From assembly GCA_020746105.1 (NCBI GenBank), contig CM036617.1:145220491-145284490 (forward strand): DNA of 64,000 nucleotides, given 5' to 3'. Each line of letters opens with the position of its first letter. The stretch's first letter is position 1. A model generated the notes under the pieces. It was not told the DNA's origin. It worked only from the letters and a program-made list of their open reading frames with translations, and ran no database searches. Of the stretch, positions 1-13,400 are shown in pieces. The position numbers and the translations under genes are program-made. This stretch comes from Trogon surrucura (taxonomy: Eukaryota > Chordata > Aves > Trogoniformes > Trogonidae).

Positions 1-3000
1 CGTAGGGTACAGAAGCTAAAATTGAAATTAATTGGACAACAGCCTGTTCCCTTCCTTTCAAGAAAGCTAGCTGCATGCTGAGAAGCCACATACAATAGGG
101 TTAAGTTCCATTATTATGTGGCCTGTGAAACCATTTTGTATTGTCGTCTTCTTACCATCTGCAAACAATTTCTGCCCATCATGATCCTATACTTCACATA
201 AGGACAGGCTGAGTATTTTAAGGAGGGACAACATAGCAAAATCATGCTTTAAAACAACTGCATGCTGGATCGACTTTTCTGTTTAAGAAAATTTCTGAGG
301 CAAAGGAAAGAAAGTTTTAGCACTGACATTCCAGCAAAAAACCCACCCGCACAATTGTTTGATGTTTTCTGATCTCGGTATATGAGTTAGATGATGTTTT
401 ATTTTATATTTCCCCAAATCTTTCTGTAGGGACTAGAAATGCAGTTTATCTTTCTAAGGAGGGAATTTTCCTTTGTGTTGCAAATAGGGTATCCTTACTG
501 CTTGTTTCAGGAGTCTTTTCAAACACTTCTGTTGCAATTGGCGTATTTTTTAATTTGTCCACGAACTATGTAGCCACTCTTCATTCTGTGCTGCTTTAAA
601 AAAGCAAAATTCTCTACAAATCTCATGCAACCAGCACAAGCAAAATGAAATTCTACCCCTGCTGAAGGCAGTATGAGCTCTGCTGTTGACTTCTAATAGA
701 TTTAATAATTTTCCCACCAACACCAGTTCACTCTTGCCTTATAGTGTAAATTACGAGTCACATCAATGAAAGGAAAGCTGATGAAAAGGCAGGTAGAATT
801 TCTGCTAGCTAAGTCTGGCCAAAATTTTCTTTTCTTTTTTTTTTTTTTTTCCCCAGTGAGAAAAGTCAGGATTTAGCTGCCAAGAGGTATGAGAGGTACA
901 GAATCCATCTTTCTCTAACCCTTGAGGATTACATTGGTGCTTCATCCCTTTCAAATTGGCACACGGGACTCCCTAGGCCACTGAAACTCGCTCTCTGCAG
1001 TCACAGCCCATCAGTCATCCCTGCTCTACCTGGAAGGGTACACGGAAGGAAACATAAATGACAGCATTTTCCAACATACTATTAGCTCAGATGTCCCATG
1101 AGTAAACAGTGGGAGAGACAAAGCATGGACTGTCAAGCATGTGGGCTGCTTAATGGTTATGTAGATTATATAGTAGAAAAAGTGTATTTTAAACTTAGTT
1201 TCACTGGGAAGAAACAGGCTAGGAAAAAATATGGCTTTGCTCTTGCAGACGATTATTGCTGATAACACTTCTGCAGTCCCCTGCAGCCATAAACGTAGAG
1301 GAGTTGCATTCAGTTTTTTAGAGAATGGTATTAGAGCCTTCTCTGTGCTGTTTGCAAATCGAAGCCAGCCAGCTGGCACGAAGGGAAACAGGCTGTGCTC
1401 CACTTCTCTGCCCCCCACAGCACACTGAATCGTTTCTCCCAATTAAGGGAAAGTTTATTTTAAAAAGACTTTGGGGATCCCTTTAGATCTAGCTAGCTGT
1501 ACACGTACTTTGTACCTCGCTGAAATATTAAAAAATACTGCAGTCCTTAATTTTTCGTAATAGATATTTAAAAGGGTTCTCAAAGGTGGTTTACATTTCA
1601 GCCATGTGCAGCCACAGGGGGACAGGTACCACGATATTTTTACACCAGAAAGGTTGTGTGGCAGATGATGTTACTGCTGATGCTGTCAGAGACCAACAGT
1701 GAAAATTTCAGGGGTCTTAGCACCGACACTTGTCAGGGCAAACATCAGGCCAGTATCAGCTCAGCTTGACGCAGCACTGCAGGCAAGGGCATCCCTCCGT
1801 AGTGGATACGTTAAATCAAGACTTGTGAGGTTTACAAGTTAAGGTGAGTAAAGCTGAGTATTTATGCTTAGGTATGAGCTCTATTTGCAATATGTCTGGC
1901 ATGAAGGGCTGCCCTGAATTTTGCTACAACCTGCTACAGAGAGATACAGCAGCTGAGGCAAAGAGGAGGGGGAAAAAGGGGGCAAAATGCCTGCTTCCTT
2001 AAATGTCTGTCCTTCTGTGGAAATGATGTGGTGATAGCTCTGACTTGCTATTGAGTTTTCTCTAAAAATAAACTGGGATGTTATTTGAGCTCTTCCAAAG
2101 TGTAACATGCAAAAACTACAAGAAGAATTAGGACAGAGTGGTAAAGAGAGAAACGTCAGCAGACTGTCCACATTTGGGGCTGCCGACTCCTCAGATTACT
2201 TGGTAGTGCTTCTTAGAGCAAAAACTCTGGTTCATCTGTCAGGACACTAGCAAGCATCCCTGAAGAGCAATAGATTGACCTTTCTGGTGACTAAGGTTTT
2301 CGGAACTTGAACAAAACTGTGAGTGGGACATAACTGGCTGGAGGATGAGGAATTAATTTGGGATTGTTACCCAGGACACCCAAACAAAAATTTATCTCAA
2401 ATTTTCCAGCTACTTTAAGTTCAGCCTCTTTGCTTCTCCAAAACATTTTGTTTTGTTTTGTTTTGTTTGTTTGTTTGTTTGTTTGTTTGTTTGTTTTTTA
2501 TTTCAGTTTCTTTGGATTTGCTTCTTACACACAAGAAAGCATTGATCTTTCTGAAGTGCCCCAATGGTATTATTTAGATACCCAAGTTTAGGTGTCAAGG
2601 CTTGGCTTAACGTTATAGAAATCTGCAGCGGAAATGCAGAAAAGTTGGATGTGATTCTCCTTGATGGCTAGCAGCACCAGAGCAAAAGACTAAGCGAAAT
2701 GCAAACCCTGTTGAATGGGAAGTGACTAAAATTGGACTGTAAAACCTGAGGGTGCAGACTGCGGGAGGACCGCTAGATGACGGTAATGTAACTCCTACAG
2801 CCGCAGCTGCTGGAGCTCTTCCAGGAGCTGCCCGGGGTTTCCTAGCCTTCTGGAAAGTCAGATGTTTAACTGAACCTTCTCACTTCTCCGGCAGCTCAGC
2901 TGAACGCCTTCATCAACCGGAAAGCCTGCAGCCACGACTTGAACTTTTACACTCGGGGGTTTGGGCAAATCGGTCCAAAGTGCTGTGGCAGCAGCAGGGG

Positions 3001-4591
3001 AAGTTTTCTGATCATCTGAACAGTCACAAGGGGCTGGCTCTGCTCCCTGTTTGCAGCCAATGTCACACTGAAAATCATGATTAAATGATTAAACCCTTTC
3101 CTAAAGTTACTTTTTCGTGAAAGCAATTGATGTAGTTGCTGCAAAGATATGAAACAACTGTGTTCTTTTCGATTTGAGAACGACCCAGAGCACAACCTGT
3201 GTGTGTGGGTTTAACCAAGTTATTACCAATTTCTTCATGCCAGCATGCCCTTTAGAGGCATATTGTGCAGGTAGAGGAGTAGAGGAGGAAAAAAGCTGAA
3301 GAAATCCAGCCTAGGTTTCTGCTGTGCCAGTGTACTGTTGTTTCATAGAGAGTGGGTAACTCTCCCTGGATTGATGATGCTGTCTGATGTCAGTGAAACA
3401 TGATTGATACGACAATGAATTGAGTAGATTCGAGTTTAAAATTTTTGTTAGAATAAAACTTTGTCATTCAAAAATGTTTACTTTCCAGCTCCACAAAAGC
3501 TTTTTCTACCTAAGATGACTTCAGCAAAATACTGCTCCTCATTTGATGAGCTTCTGTGCTTTATAGACACTTTGTTTCAATGGGTCAATTTAAAAAATAG
3601 GGTCATGAACACAGACAGACATGATGTGCGACCTCAGATCACGGAAATTACTGAGGAGGAAGAAATGAAAATTCTGAATTAATGTGCACATGCTGTAAAA
3701 ATGAAGAAGTCAGGAGCAAAGATAAGAGCATTAAACAGTGAAAAAGGGAAACTCAATCTAGTAGTCAAACCATGAGGCCAAGTCAGAAGCTGCTAGCCTT
3801 TTGAGCTGTCTTCTCACAAACCCAAACTGTGTGACTTCAGACAAAGTCTCTCAGATTTTGCCCAAGGGGCTGTCACTTTTGCAGAGGGACCTGTATCAAA
3901 ACATGCACAAGAATATAGATGCTAACAGTGGTGCCTCATATTTGTTTCTTGTCCTTCTAAAACATGCTTGAAACACAGCTGGGGTCTTACCATCGTAGCA
4001 AAACACAGTTGTTTTTTAATGGTGACACAATAGAAATAGGTCAGAGCTGAGTCATTTGGCACTGGCTCGTTTAGAGGCTAGACGTGTCACTAGTCTCACC
4101 CTTTGAAAATGTCCGTTCTGAAATCTTTGGAGGAGAGGCACTGCAGAAATGCAAGGCTGTGCCACACTGCCAAGGGAAGATAAACAGGGAATGAAACAGA
4201 CCCACCATTGCATTAAAAAAATTAATTTAGCATCTGATTTCAACTGCTGTTAAATGCAACAAATTATGTTTTAGTCTTCATTTACAGTTTGTTTGGTGTT
4301 AAAGCACAAACTAGTTTTGAAGTTAGGTCAGGTCTCTCTGGGCAACCCAGGAGAATTCCTCTGACTTTTAGATCGCATTTATTCCATCTGGTTGTGAAAT
4401 CCTAAAGGAAATATGCTCAGCTGTCTGATCAGCTAATGTTTTGATTAGTCAGATTGTCTGCAATCCATAAAACTTCAGATTTCTGAGGGGAAAAGGATGA
4501 TTTGTGATTGCTTCTTCTGTTACTTTGTCCGTTTTACCAGTAGTAATTTCATAATGCTATTATTTAATAATGGCAATTGGGACATTGCTTT
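1..4591. other. Intergenic DNA upstream of TIGAR
   Basis: No coding exon is supported here. The open frames are short, lack homology I recognise and overlap on both strands. The stretch is AT-rich, with a poly-T run near 838-851 and a TTTG microsatellite (separate entry). By conserved gene order CCND2 should lie further to the left, outside the window. Confidence 0.6.
2446..2494. repeat. (TTTTG)n/(TTTG)n microsatellite
   Basis: Four TTTTG units run directly into about seven TTTG units. This simple sequence explains the Phe/Val/Cys-rich open frame that crosses it. Confidence 0.9.
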
Positions 4592-4784
4592 ACTGTGAGG
4601 GTGACGGAACACTGGAACAGGCTGCCCAGAGAGGTTGTGGAGTCTCCTTCTCTGGAGACTTTCAAAACCCGCCTGGATGCGTTTCTGTGTGGCTGCCCTG
4701 GGGGATCCTGCTCTGGCAGGGGGGTTGGACTAGATGATCTCTAGACATCCCTTCCAACCCCTGACATTCTATGATTCTATGATT
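4592..4784 (+). repeat. CR1 LINE 3' end
   Basis: The CR1 3' region is visible: GAGGGTGACGGAACACTGG, then the GAGGTTGTGGAGTCTCCTTC block, then GGTTGGACTAGATGATCT and terminal ATTCTATG 8-mers. It is a 5'-truncated copy of about 190 bp holding only the last ORF2 codons and the short 3' UTR. CR1 elements normally make no target-site duplication and none is seen. Confidence 0.9.
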
Positions 4785-6105
4785 GCTTTCATTGTCTATT
4801 ATAAATCATCATTATCAAAATTATTGAATTACTCATTTTTAATAGTATTTTCTCAGTTCTTCTTAGCTATTATAGCTCCTTGGGTGTTTCTGTTCACCCT
4901 TAAATGACTTTCCTTGCTTTTTACCACCATAAAATACATACTATCTGTTATTATATTCTACATCAATAACATGGTGATATTTGGCCAAATTTTTATGGTT
5001 AATTTCCTGAAATAGCAATCATTTTGCAGTTCTGGCCAGCAGGAACCTTTCCTGAAGTAAATGTATTTCTGTGTCGAGGGAAACATCTTCTACTTTCTAT
5101 TCCTGCAGTTTGCTGAGATGTACATGTGTTTTTTCATGAATTTTCAAAAATGGGAAGTGGGGAACAAACAGCTAAATAAGTGTCTACTTTTGTAAGACTT
5201 CTTTATTTTTGCTTTGTGTTTTCACTCTCACTAGGGAAAGTGCAAGTCTGAATGTCAAACCATGGGAACTGAAGGAACAATCCCTTACCCAGCATGTAAT
5301 GCATAGGCAACAAGAGTGTGAACTGCAAAATGCATGCATCTCTTATTTTCTTACAAATGCTGTCGGGTGGCTCAGAAAGAGAGCTGCCAGGAAAAAAAGA
5401 GGAGGACTGATTTACTGTATCTAGCTCAGATGCCAGCTTTACACCTGAGTTTGAAAACATCACTGTAATACAGACAGTGTGCAGCTGGTAGGTTTGCTTT
5501 TCTCTCTCCCCCCAACTCCTCTAATTCCTCTTTCTGTTGTTTTCCAAGTATGACAGTGGCTGCAGAGCATAACCAGCATCTGCCCAACAAATCAATCTGC
5601 AACAGTGTTAGCATGAATCTCACCCATTCCAGGACTATGGATCTCGAAATAGTATTCCCCCAATCTGCCGCCTAGATCTCAGGAGCTGAAATGATTTGGG
5701 TGAACAGGATCTGAAACAGAAGGTGACAACCTGCCACACTTGTTAGAAAACACATGTAGGTTCTGTAATCCTGTCGCCTAGGGCCAGCATGGACCCAGCT
5801 GTCTGTAAATACCTGCACTGCACGCTGCTTTGCCTTGTATAAAACCCTGGTCTGAAACCATTGCTTCGGAACAGCTCCCATCTTTGCCGATGATCACCTG
5901 GGGCTACGATTTGGCTTCCAAGACTTTTAATCGACTTGTAATTAGTGTAATTTATCCAAGTTTTGAGCAAAGTCCCATTGCCAACTAGTGTTCTTAATTC
6001 ATTTCACGTAGCAAGATCAAAGGTCATCACATATTACATCCTCTGCAGTGTGGTAAACTTACTCAAGTCTCTGGTTCGAGAATCATGGGATTACATGAAG
6101 AAAGT
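4785..6105. other. Intergenic DNA, nothing recognised
   Basis: AT-rich single-copy-looking sequence between two CR1 fragments. I see no exon, RNA gene or repeat that I can name. Confidence 0.5.
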
Positions 6106-6878
6106 CATAGAATCATAGAATTGTCAGAGTTGGAAGGTTCCTTAAAGATCATCTAGTTCCAACCCCCCTGCCATGGACATGCCCCACTAGACCAGGTTAC
6201 ACAGAGCCCCATCCAGCCTGGCCTTACAAACTTCCAGGGATGGGGCTTCCACCACCTCTCTGGGCAACCTGTGCCAGTGTCTCACCACCCTCATGGGGAA
6301 GAACTTCTTCCTAACGTCCAATCTGAACCGATCCGTCTCTAGCTTCAATCCATCCCCTCTAGTCCTATCACTACCTGACATCCTAAAAAGCCCCTCACCA
6401 GCTTTCTTGTAGGCCTCCTTGAGATACTGGAAGGCCACAATAAGGTCTCCTCAGAGCCTTCTTTTCTGCAAACTGAACAACCCCAACTCTCTCAGTCTGT
6501 CTTCACAGGAGAGGTGCTCCAGCCCTCTGATCGTCCTCGTGGCCCTTCTCTGGACAGACTCCACCACGTCCGTATCTTTCTTGTACTGTGGGCTCCAGAA
6601 CTGGACGCAGTGCTCCAGGTGGGCTCTCACGAGAGTGGAGTAGAGGGAGAGAATCACCTCCCTCGACCTGCTGGCCACGCACCTCTTGATGCAGCCCAGG
6701 AGACAATTGGCTTTCTGGGCTGCAAATGCACACTGACGGCTCATGTTGAGCTTCCTGTCCACCAGTATCACCAAGTCCTTTTCTTCAGGGCTGCTCTCAA
6801 GCCAGTCACTGCCCAGCCTATAGCGGTGCTTGGGATTGCCCTGACCCAGATGGAGGATCTTGCGCTTTGTCTTGTCTG
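6106..6878 (-). repeat. CR1 LINE fragment, ORF2 C-terminus and 3' end
   Basis: Read on the minus strand, this piece encodes the CR1 ORF2 C-terminal region in broken frames (for example [20 protein letters not shown] and [14 protein letters not shown]). It ends with the 3' tail, seen on the plus strand as CATAGAATCATAGAATTGTC. About 770 bp remain. It belongs to a different CR1 subfamily from the long element at 29132-33014. The plus-strand frames crossing it are shadows. Confidence 0.9.
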
Positions 6879-6901
6879 ATTATAATTGTAAAGAAGATAA
6901 T

Positions 6902-7176
6902 CACAGAATCACTCAGATAAGACCTTTAAGATCATTGAGTCCAGCCGCCAGCCTAGCAACACCAGGTCCACCCCTAAACCATGTGCCTGAGCACCACATC
7001 CTCGCATCCTTTAAACACCTCCAGCGATGGTGACTCCACCGCTGCCCTGGGCAGCCTCTTCCAGTGCTCGACAACTCTTTCGGTGACGATGTTTTTCCCA
7101 ATGTCCAACCTGAAGTTCCCGGGGCGCAACTTGAGGCCGTTTCCCGTCGTCCTATCGTTACTGAGGGGCTCATTAC
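6902..7176 (-). repeat. CR1 LINE 3' fragment beside the TIGAR promoter
   Basis: A second minus-strand CR1 3' end lies 24 bp beyond the previous one. Typical blocks are CACAGAATCACTCAGATAAG (tail side), CCAGCGATGGTGACTCCACC and CAACTTGAGGCCGTTTCCCG. It abuts the CpG island and marks the left limit of the likely TIGAR promoter. Confidence 0.85.
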
Positions 7177-7320
7177 CCCCGACCCCCACCTCGCCTCAGC
7201 CCCCCTTCAGGCACTTCGGGAGCGGGACGAGCTCCCTCCGCCGCGCTCCGCGGGGGCGGGACCTAGGCTGCCCCAGGGGAGCACGCGCTCCCTCTCGCCG
7301 GTCGCGACGGGGCGGGGCCG

Positions 7321-7328
7321 TGACGTCA
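7321..7328. promoter_or_regulatory. Palindromic CRE upstream of TIGAR
   Basis: Exact TGACGTCA lies 119 bp upstream of the TIGAR ATG and directly after a GC box. This full-palindrome site is bound by CREB/ATF proteins. A second exact copy lies in intron 1. Confidence 0.6.
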
Positions 7329-7446
7329 GCGGCGCGCGCGGAGCGGCCGGGCGCCGCAGTGCGGGCAGGAGGCGCTGGTGGCGGCGGAGCGTAGGTCGAG
7401 CCGGGCCGGACCGGGCTAGGCCTGCGCACATCTGTGCGGCCGCGCC

Positions 7447-7478
7447 ATGGTTCGTTTCGGGCTGACCGTCGTCCGGCA
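7447..7478 (+). CDS. TIGAR: TIGAR coding exon 1
   Basis: Encodes [10 protein letters not shown] plus two bases of His11. The donor is CA|GTGAGT. The catalytic histidine codon is split by intron 1. Confidence 0.95.
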
Positions 7479-10400
7479 GTGAGTACCGCGGCAACCCCCG
7501 CGCCGGTGCCGGGCCTTGCCCTTTCCCCGTCTCCCCTTGGCCCCTCTCCCCCGCCACGCAGTGCCGTGACGAGCGTGACGTCAACGGAGTTCCGCTTCCC
7601 CCCCTTCCCCCCCATTCCCCCCCCCCCGCCCCCGGCGGTCCCTTGGGCGCGCGGGGCTCCCTCAGAGGTGACGGCTCCCGTCAGTCGGGGCTGAGCGCTG
7701 GCGGGGGCGGGGGCTGCGGCCTGGGCAGGGCAGGGCAGGGGGAGCTCGATCTCTGGGGAGGGAGAGCTGTCTGGGTACTGCCGCTGGAGTTACTGGGTCT
7801 GACCTGGTTGGTGAGCGTGGCCTGGTGTGTTTTAACCAGAGAAGCCAAGCCGTGCCGGGGTAGGAGTTTGGTGGTGGAAGAACTCGGTTGTACACCACGT
7901 TAGTGAAGGCTGTTTGGGAACTCTTAGGTAAGCGCTCATAAGACTTGCCAAAAGCTCTCTGGTGAGGCAAAGAGCTAGTTTAGGAGTGGCAGTCTTGGTG
8001 TTTCTGCTGTGAACTGTGAAAGAATCGGAGTTTGTGACTTTGTTGCAATTGTTGAGGGTTTTTTTCCCTGGTACAGGGGATACTGAGGAAGATTTGTTAG
8101 CTAGACTAAGTACATCCAGCTTCCTGCAATTGACAGTAGTTAACTGCTTAATTTTTATGAAAGCTAAACTTTTTTTCCCTGTAACAGAAGACATTTTGAT
8201 TCTAACTGGAGCAATGACTTTTTTTTTTTAATTCCTCGGATTTTCCTCCTGTTAAGAGCTACTCTTGACTTCTGTTAAAGACCTGGATATGATGACTTGA
8301 TGCTGTAATTGCAGCCTGACTTTTATGTTAGCTAGAAAACATATAAGCTTGAAACAATTTGTTGAAGTCTTCAGGTGCAACTCTTGCAGACACTTTGGAA
8401 AGATCCCAGTTCATTCACCAGCAAATGGATGTGACTTCGTCCATCAGACTGTGCTTGTATATGCTGTGTTTAGTGCTACTTGGAAAACACATTCTGCTCT
8501 TCTTCCACCTGCACTTCAACTAATGACGATCAGATTGGACTCCATCCAGCCTGCTGCATTTTCCTCAGGAGGCTGGGTATAGCTGTCAGTGAGCCTGAGG
8601 AATTAAATTGCGGTGCCCCGTGCAGAAGGAGTCTAAAGCATACTAAACCATACTTTTCTCATAAAGTACTGGTCTTCTGTGCCTAGTTACCTGTTTGGGC
8701 CTCATCTTGAGAACTCAGCAGTGTTGATAGCTCTCCGTATAGAAACCAAGCAGCACACTTGGCCTTAGTACTGCAAAACACCTAAGCAGGTGACATTTCA
8801 GTCAGGTGAGGAATCTCAAGAAAGTCAGCATGTTTATCTTCGTTCGTGTCAAGTTTAGTTGTTACGTTTTCCCTGTTGAATATATCTGCACATGGTTTTT
8901 GTCACTATTCTCTTGAAATACCATTAATTATGATTTGCAGGATAGAATATTTCAATTCTTGAAGAAGATGATGTTCATTCTACTAGTTTTTCTACAGCTC
9001 TGGCTTCTTAAGCTCTGTTTCTTCAAGGTGTGCAGCCTACTCTGCTGCTATTTTTGATGACTTGAACTGAGTTGCCTTTAAAGTACAGAGGTCCAGTTGG
9101 TTAATGCATGCTTTTTGTAATAGGGCTCCAGAGTTTTCTTGCAGCTTCCCCGTCTCCAGCGTGGAAGTGTGTTTGTAATAGATAAATTATGCTGCATATA
9201 TGGTAAATTTCCTTTTATTCCAGGTAGCTTTGTCTTAGCAAATACTGATGCCATGATTGTGGTTGACTACTTGAAATTATTTTATTGTTGTAAGGTCTTC
9301 AGATATGTCTTTTCAAAAAGAAGCTGTGCTATACTGTATCTCATTGTTCATAGTCAGACTCTACTGTCTCCTGTTGATATTTAATGTAATAATGCCTTTG
9401 AACATTCAGTAAAATTATTAAAAATTATTGTGAGTTATTTTTTTTGTTTATAATCTCTTTCAGCGGAGAAACAAGATACAACAAAGACAAGATACTGCAA
9501 GGTTAGTAGCAGTTATTCTGCTAGCTTACTAGAGATGGAAAATTATTCTTCCCTGTAAAATATGAAATTCTGGAATTGACTGCTGAAATGTTAAGTCTTG
9601 TTATGGAGTAATACTGTAAACCTTGAAAGACTTTATCTGTAAGTCAGGACATTAGCTTAGTAGTTTTACAGAACTATGAAGATTATAAGTTTGTCTCCAC
9701 AGAATATCAACAAGTAGAGATGCATTTCTAGCATCAACAGGAGTATTAGGATAGTTCCTTTTTCTAAACAGGGGGACAAAAAAGTTACATGTAGTCAAAT
9801 AAAGTGATAGCAACAGCTGTTACTAAGGGTGTCCTGTAGCACCGAGTTAAATCTCAGTAGTATGAAGCCTGGGAAAAGGGCTTCTAGGGCTCTCAGATGA
9901 GAAGTGAGAGCTGCAGCTCTGGTGAAGAACCAGCCACATTTGTACAATGTAGTTGGTAAGGAGCTGCAGAAGTGTGGATAGAGGTCACGTTGTAAAGGAG
10001 GCTATTACTTTAAAAATGTAATCTGTCCCTTGCAAAAAAAAAAAAACCTAGGAAGAACGAAAAATAAAGATTGCTTCAAAACAGCCGTTTGTAAGAAGGC
10101 AGTCTTTAGACAACGTTTTAAACAACATTTAAAACCAGACTTCTTAGTGAGTGCTGACTTGTACACCCAGAACTGAAAATGCTGAGCTGCTTGGATGTTG
10201 GTTGTAGGAAAACAGAGGCTCACCACTGCAAAGAACCTAGTGGGGTTGTATTCTGAATAAATCAACTTTATACAATACTATGTGCTGTGAGAAAGCATTG
10301 TGCATCCGGATTTTCCTACCTGTTTTGACATTGCAATTTACAGTTCTTGCAGCATGGCTTAATGCTCATAATAAAGTGAATAAAAAAGTATTCTCCTGTT

Positions 10401-13400
10401 TCATGTTCTTAAAAGCACCAGTAGTATATTTCAAATTCCTACTCATCTCTGTTGAATAGGTTCCTCTCCCTGCTCCGGTGTACAAAGTGATCACTGTCTT
10501 GTGTTTTGAGAGGTGTGAGACCTACAGCAGCATGGTGGGGTCTGAAGTCTCACATGTCTGAATTACTGATGACACGCTCAGAACTCAAGTTCTGGACTTC
10601 TGGTGGCCTGTCTTCCTATTGGCAGCATAGAAATGATTGTGCATTTGCTTGGTGAAAATTGCTTTTGTTACTGTTCCAGATCTGATGAGAATTGCATGCT
10701 CTCTGCTTTGACTTCCTACAAAAGTAAAATAGCATGGAGATAGCAATTTCCTAGAGATTTGTCCCTCTGCCACAGTTCTTGGTTCTCCTCAGACTTTCAA
10801 GCTGTGATGTGACCTATTTCATTCAAATATTACCAAAATGCTGACTCTCTCAACACTGTCCTAGAGCTTTGTGACCAAGTAGATTCACAGGCTCCTCTGT
10901 CTGAAAACAGTTTTTGGAAGGGTTGCTGCTTTTCAGCTGGGTTTGTTACATCAACATACTTGCTCTGCAGCTGCATGTGCCTCAGTGTCGATGTGCAAGG
11001 TGATGCAGGGGAGAGGAAGAGACCACAACAGATTGTGTTTATGTCAACTGTAAAATTCTTGTGAAACTGTGTCTCTGGCAAGGAGTATGTGCTGCTTTCC
11101 GCATTACACAGAATCCCCTCTTGTTGCCTCATTTCTTCAAGGTATTGTCAATGTTAGGGAGTGGGGAGGAGCAGGCATTTCATATTTGTGAGGACTTGAC
11201 TCTCTTGATGTGCATGTGTTTCCTGTATCTGTATTTTAGTATAAACAACATTATCTCATTTGTATTGTCCTTTTTCTTATTTACAATCAACAAGTTTGTT
11301 TATAGAATTTCAGTTTCAGTTGTGAGATTCCTCTTGGAGGAAGTCTACCAGTGACCATTCTGAAAAGGGCAAGTGATTTGAAAAGACTGCTCACATTTAG
11401 AAAATGTAGGCCTCTTGTTTTATGTCTAAATTTGTCATGTGTATTCATTGATATGAATATCAATAATGATCCTGTCTTCCTGATCTAAAATCCGTGTGTC
11501 TTAATGTTGATGAATTTTTGTTTTGTAGGTCAAGGAGTGGATGAGCCGCTCTCTGCAACTGGTTTCAGACAAGCAGATGCTGCTGGTTTATTTCTCAGTA
11601 ATGTGAAGTTTACTCATGTCTTTTCAAGTGACCTCCTTCGAGCAAAGCAGGCAAGTGCTTCTTGAGGCAGCTGAATGTAAACGTTAGCTTCAGAATTTGG
11701 CATTTATTAATACAGTTATTAAAATAATACAGTGACAGAGGGCAAAAAGCTATTTTGATGGACTTAGAACTGCAGTTTGAGTTCTGTAGAATTCAAGAAA
11801 GCCTCGGGGGAGGAAATTTCAATAAGAACATCTCGGGAAGTGATGAAGGCCAGCTTTCTTTGCAGGATGTCATACAGTTGTTCTTATGGATTTGTTATTC
11901 TATATATGTGTAGGCTCTTGCTAAAGGAGTAATTGGGACTTAGGGGTAACACAGACAGAAGTCAGTGTTTCTTCGAAGAAAGAAACCAGGTTGGCGGTGA
12001 TACTGTTGTACTGTCTTACACTTTGCAGCTGTATGCTGTGTTTTTCTGAGGAATGCTGACTGACATAGGCAGTATATATACAGGGAGGTTGGATTTTGGC
12101 AGGAACATAATAGCACACCTCCCACCTTGGTGCACTACTTTAGTAGGTTAATTAAAGAGGAAAAAATGTTAATTACTGAGTAGGATAACGTGATTTTGTG
12201 TGCAAGATTATGAAATACTGAAAAAAGATAATAATAGAGAACTTTAAAGATAGCTTTTGTTTTAAGAAAGTGATATCTCCTGTGGGAGCCCTATCCTTAA
12301 TTCTCTCTTCTGTTACTGATGCTGTGATTTCAGGAGACATGTAGGCTTCATGGGATTTAAACTACTAAGCAATTCTTGATAGCCCTGTCTGGTTGCTTGC
12401 TTTTTTTCTCTGTTGTCCTGCCACAAAAGTCTGTGAAGCCTTGCTGTAAACCAGATCAGTAAAATCTGGTATAAATAGCCTTTTTTTCTTAAATGTAATG
12501 AACATTGGTCATCAGTTTTGTAGCACAGTCCCATAAACTCGTAGCAGCACAACTTAAAAACTAGAAAACAGCAGAAAACTAGAGAGACAGGGATGGAAGA
12601 GTGCCATAGTTAGATATTTTTAAAATGCATAATGACTGCCTGATAAGTCTCTTCCTTAAAGCTTGTGAATGGCAGTGATTATGTTTAAAAACATTAGTAG
12701 TCTTTTATAATGCTCATAGGACTGTCTGTGATATGTGTCTGCCTTAGGGGAATTGTTTTTGAGTGTTCCACTGCTTGAGAGTGAGATTGGTATTAGAGAC
12801 AACCTTTTCCCTGAGAAGCATTTGCACTCTCATTATGTAGAAGATGGACCTGATTTTGTCCTTTGCATAAAAGAAATGTGGTTTGCCATTTGACAAGCTA
12901 TCCAGACTTTGTGGAAGCTTTTCCAAAGATGCGTAAAGCTGTTGTTTCCACTTGTTTGGAAGTCCCTTTTTTGACAGCTACAAATTTATGAAGAAGTGTC
13001 CTTTTACTATGCTGCCACTTAGTAGCTCAAGAGTGAGAGGAATGTACAAGTTCCCTTACAGAGGGTTGAGGGGGAAAGGTTTTTACAGAAACCGTTAGTG
13101 AGGAAGTCTAGTTTTCCTTGCAATATCTCCTACATCAGCTATAGTCAAGGTGCGTACACAGTACTGAAACCAGGAGCGATAGGTGATCCTCTGGTCCTGC
13201 CCGTGGCTAATAGCCAAATGTTCAAGTCTCAGCAGGATAAGAGAAAACAGGGCTGTGTGCAAAGAGAGTTGTATTAGCTGGGCAGGAGTTCTAAGAGCTG
13301 CAGGAAATGCAAAGTGAGCAGGTATAGGAAATAATAGAATCATAGAATAGTTTAGGTTGGAAAAGACCTTTAAGATCGAGTCCAAATGTTTATCTAGCAA

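Larger units (their letters stand above)
7190..7760 (+). promoter_or_regulatory. TIGAR CpG-island promoter
   Basis: Composition changes abruptly from AT-rich to CpG-dense DNA around the first TIGAR exon. GC boxes lie at about 7252-7261 and 7309-7318, and a palindromic cAMP-response element at 7321-7328. All are within about 200 bp upstream of the start codon at 7447. No TATA box is apparent, so this looks like a broad CpG-type promoter. SP1 and CREB have been reported for human TIGAR as far as I recall; their use here is inference. Confidence 0.75.

Noticed and set aside
6187-6879. Several open frames on both strands near 6.2-6.9 kb
   Set aside because: All lie within a CR1 fragment. The minus-strand ones are ORF2 remnants and the plus-strand ones are shadows.
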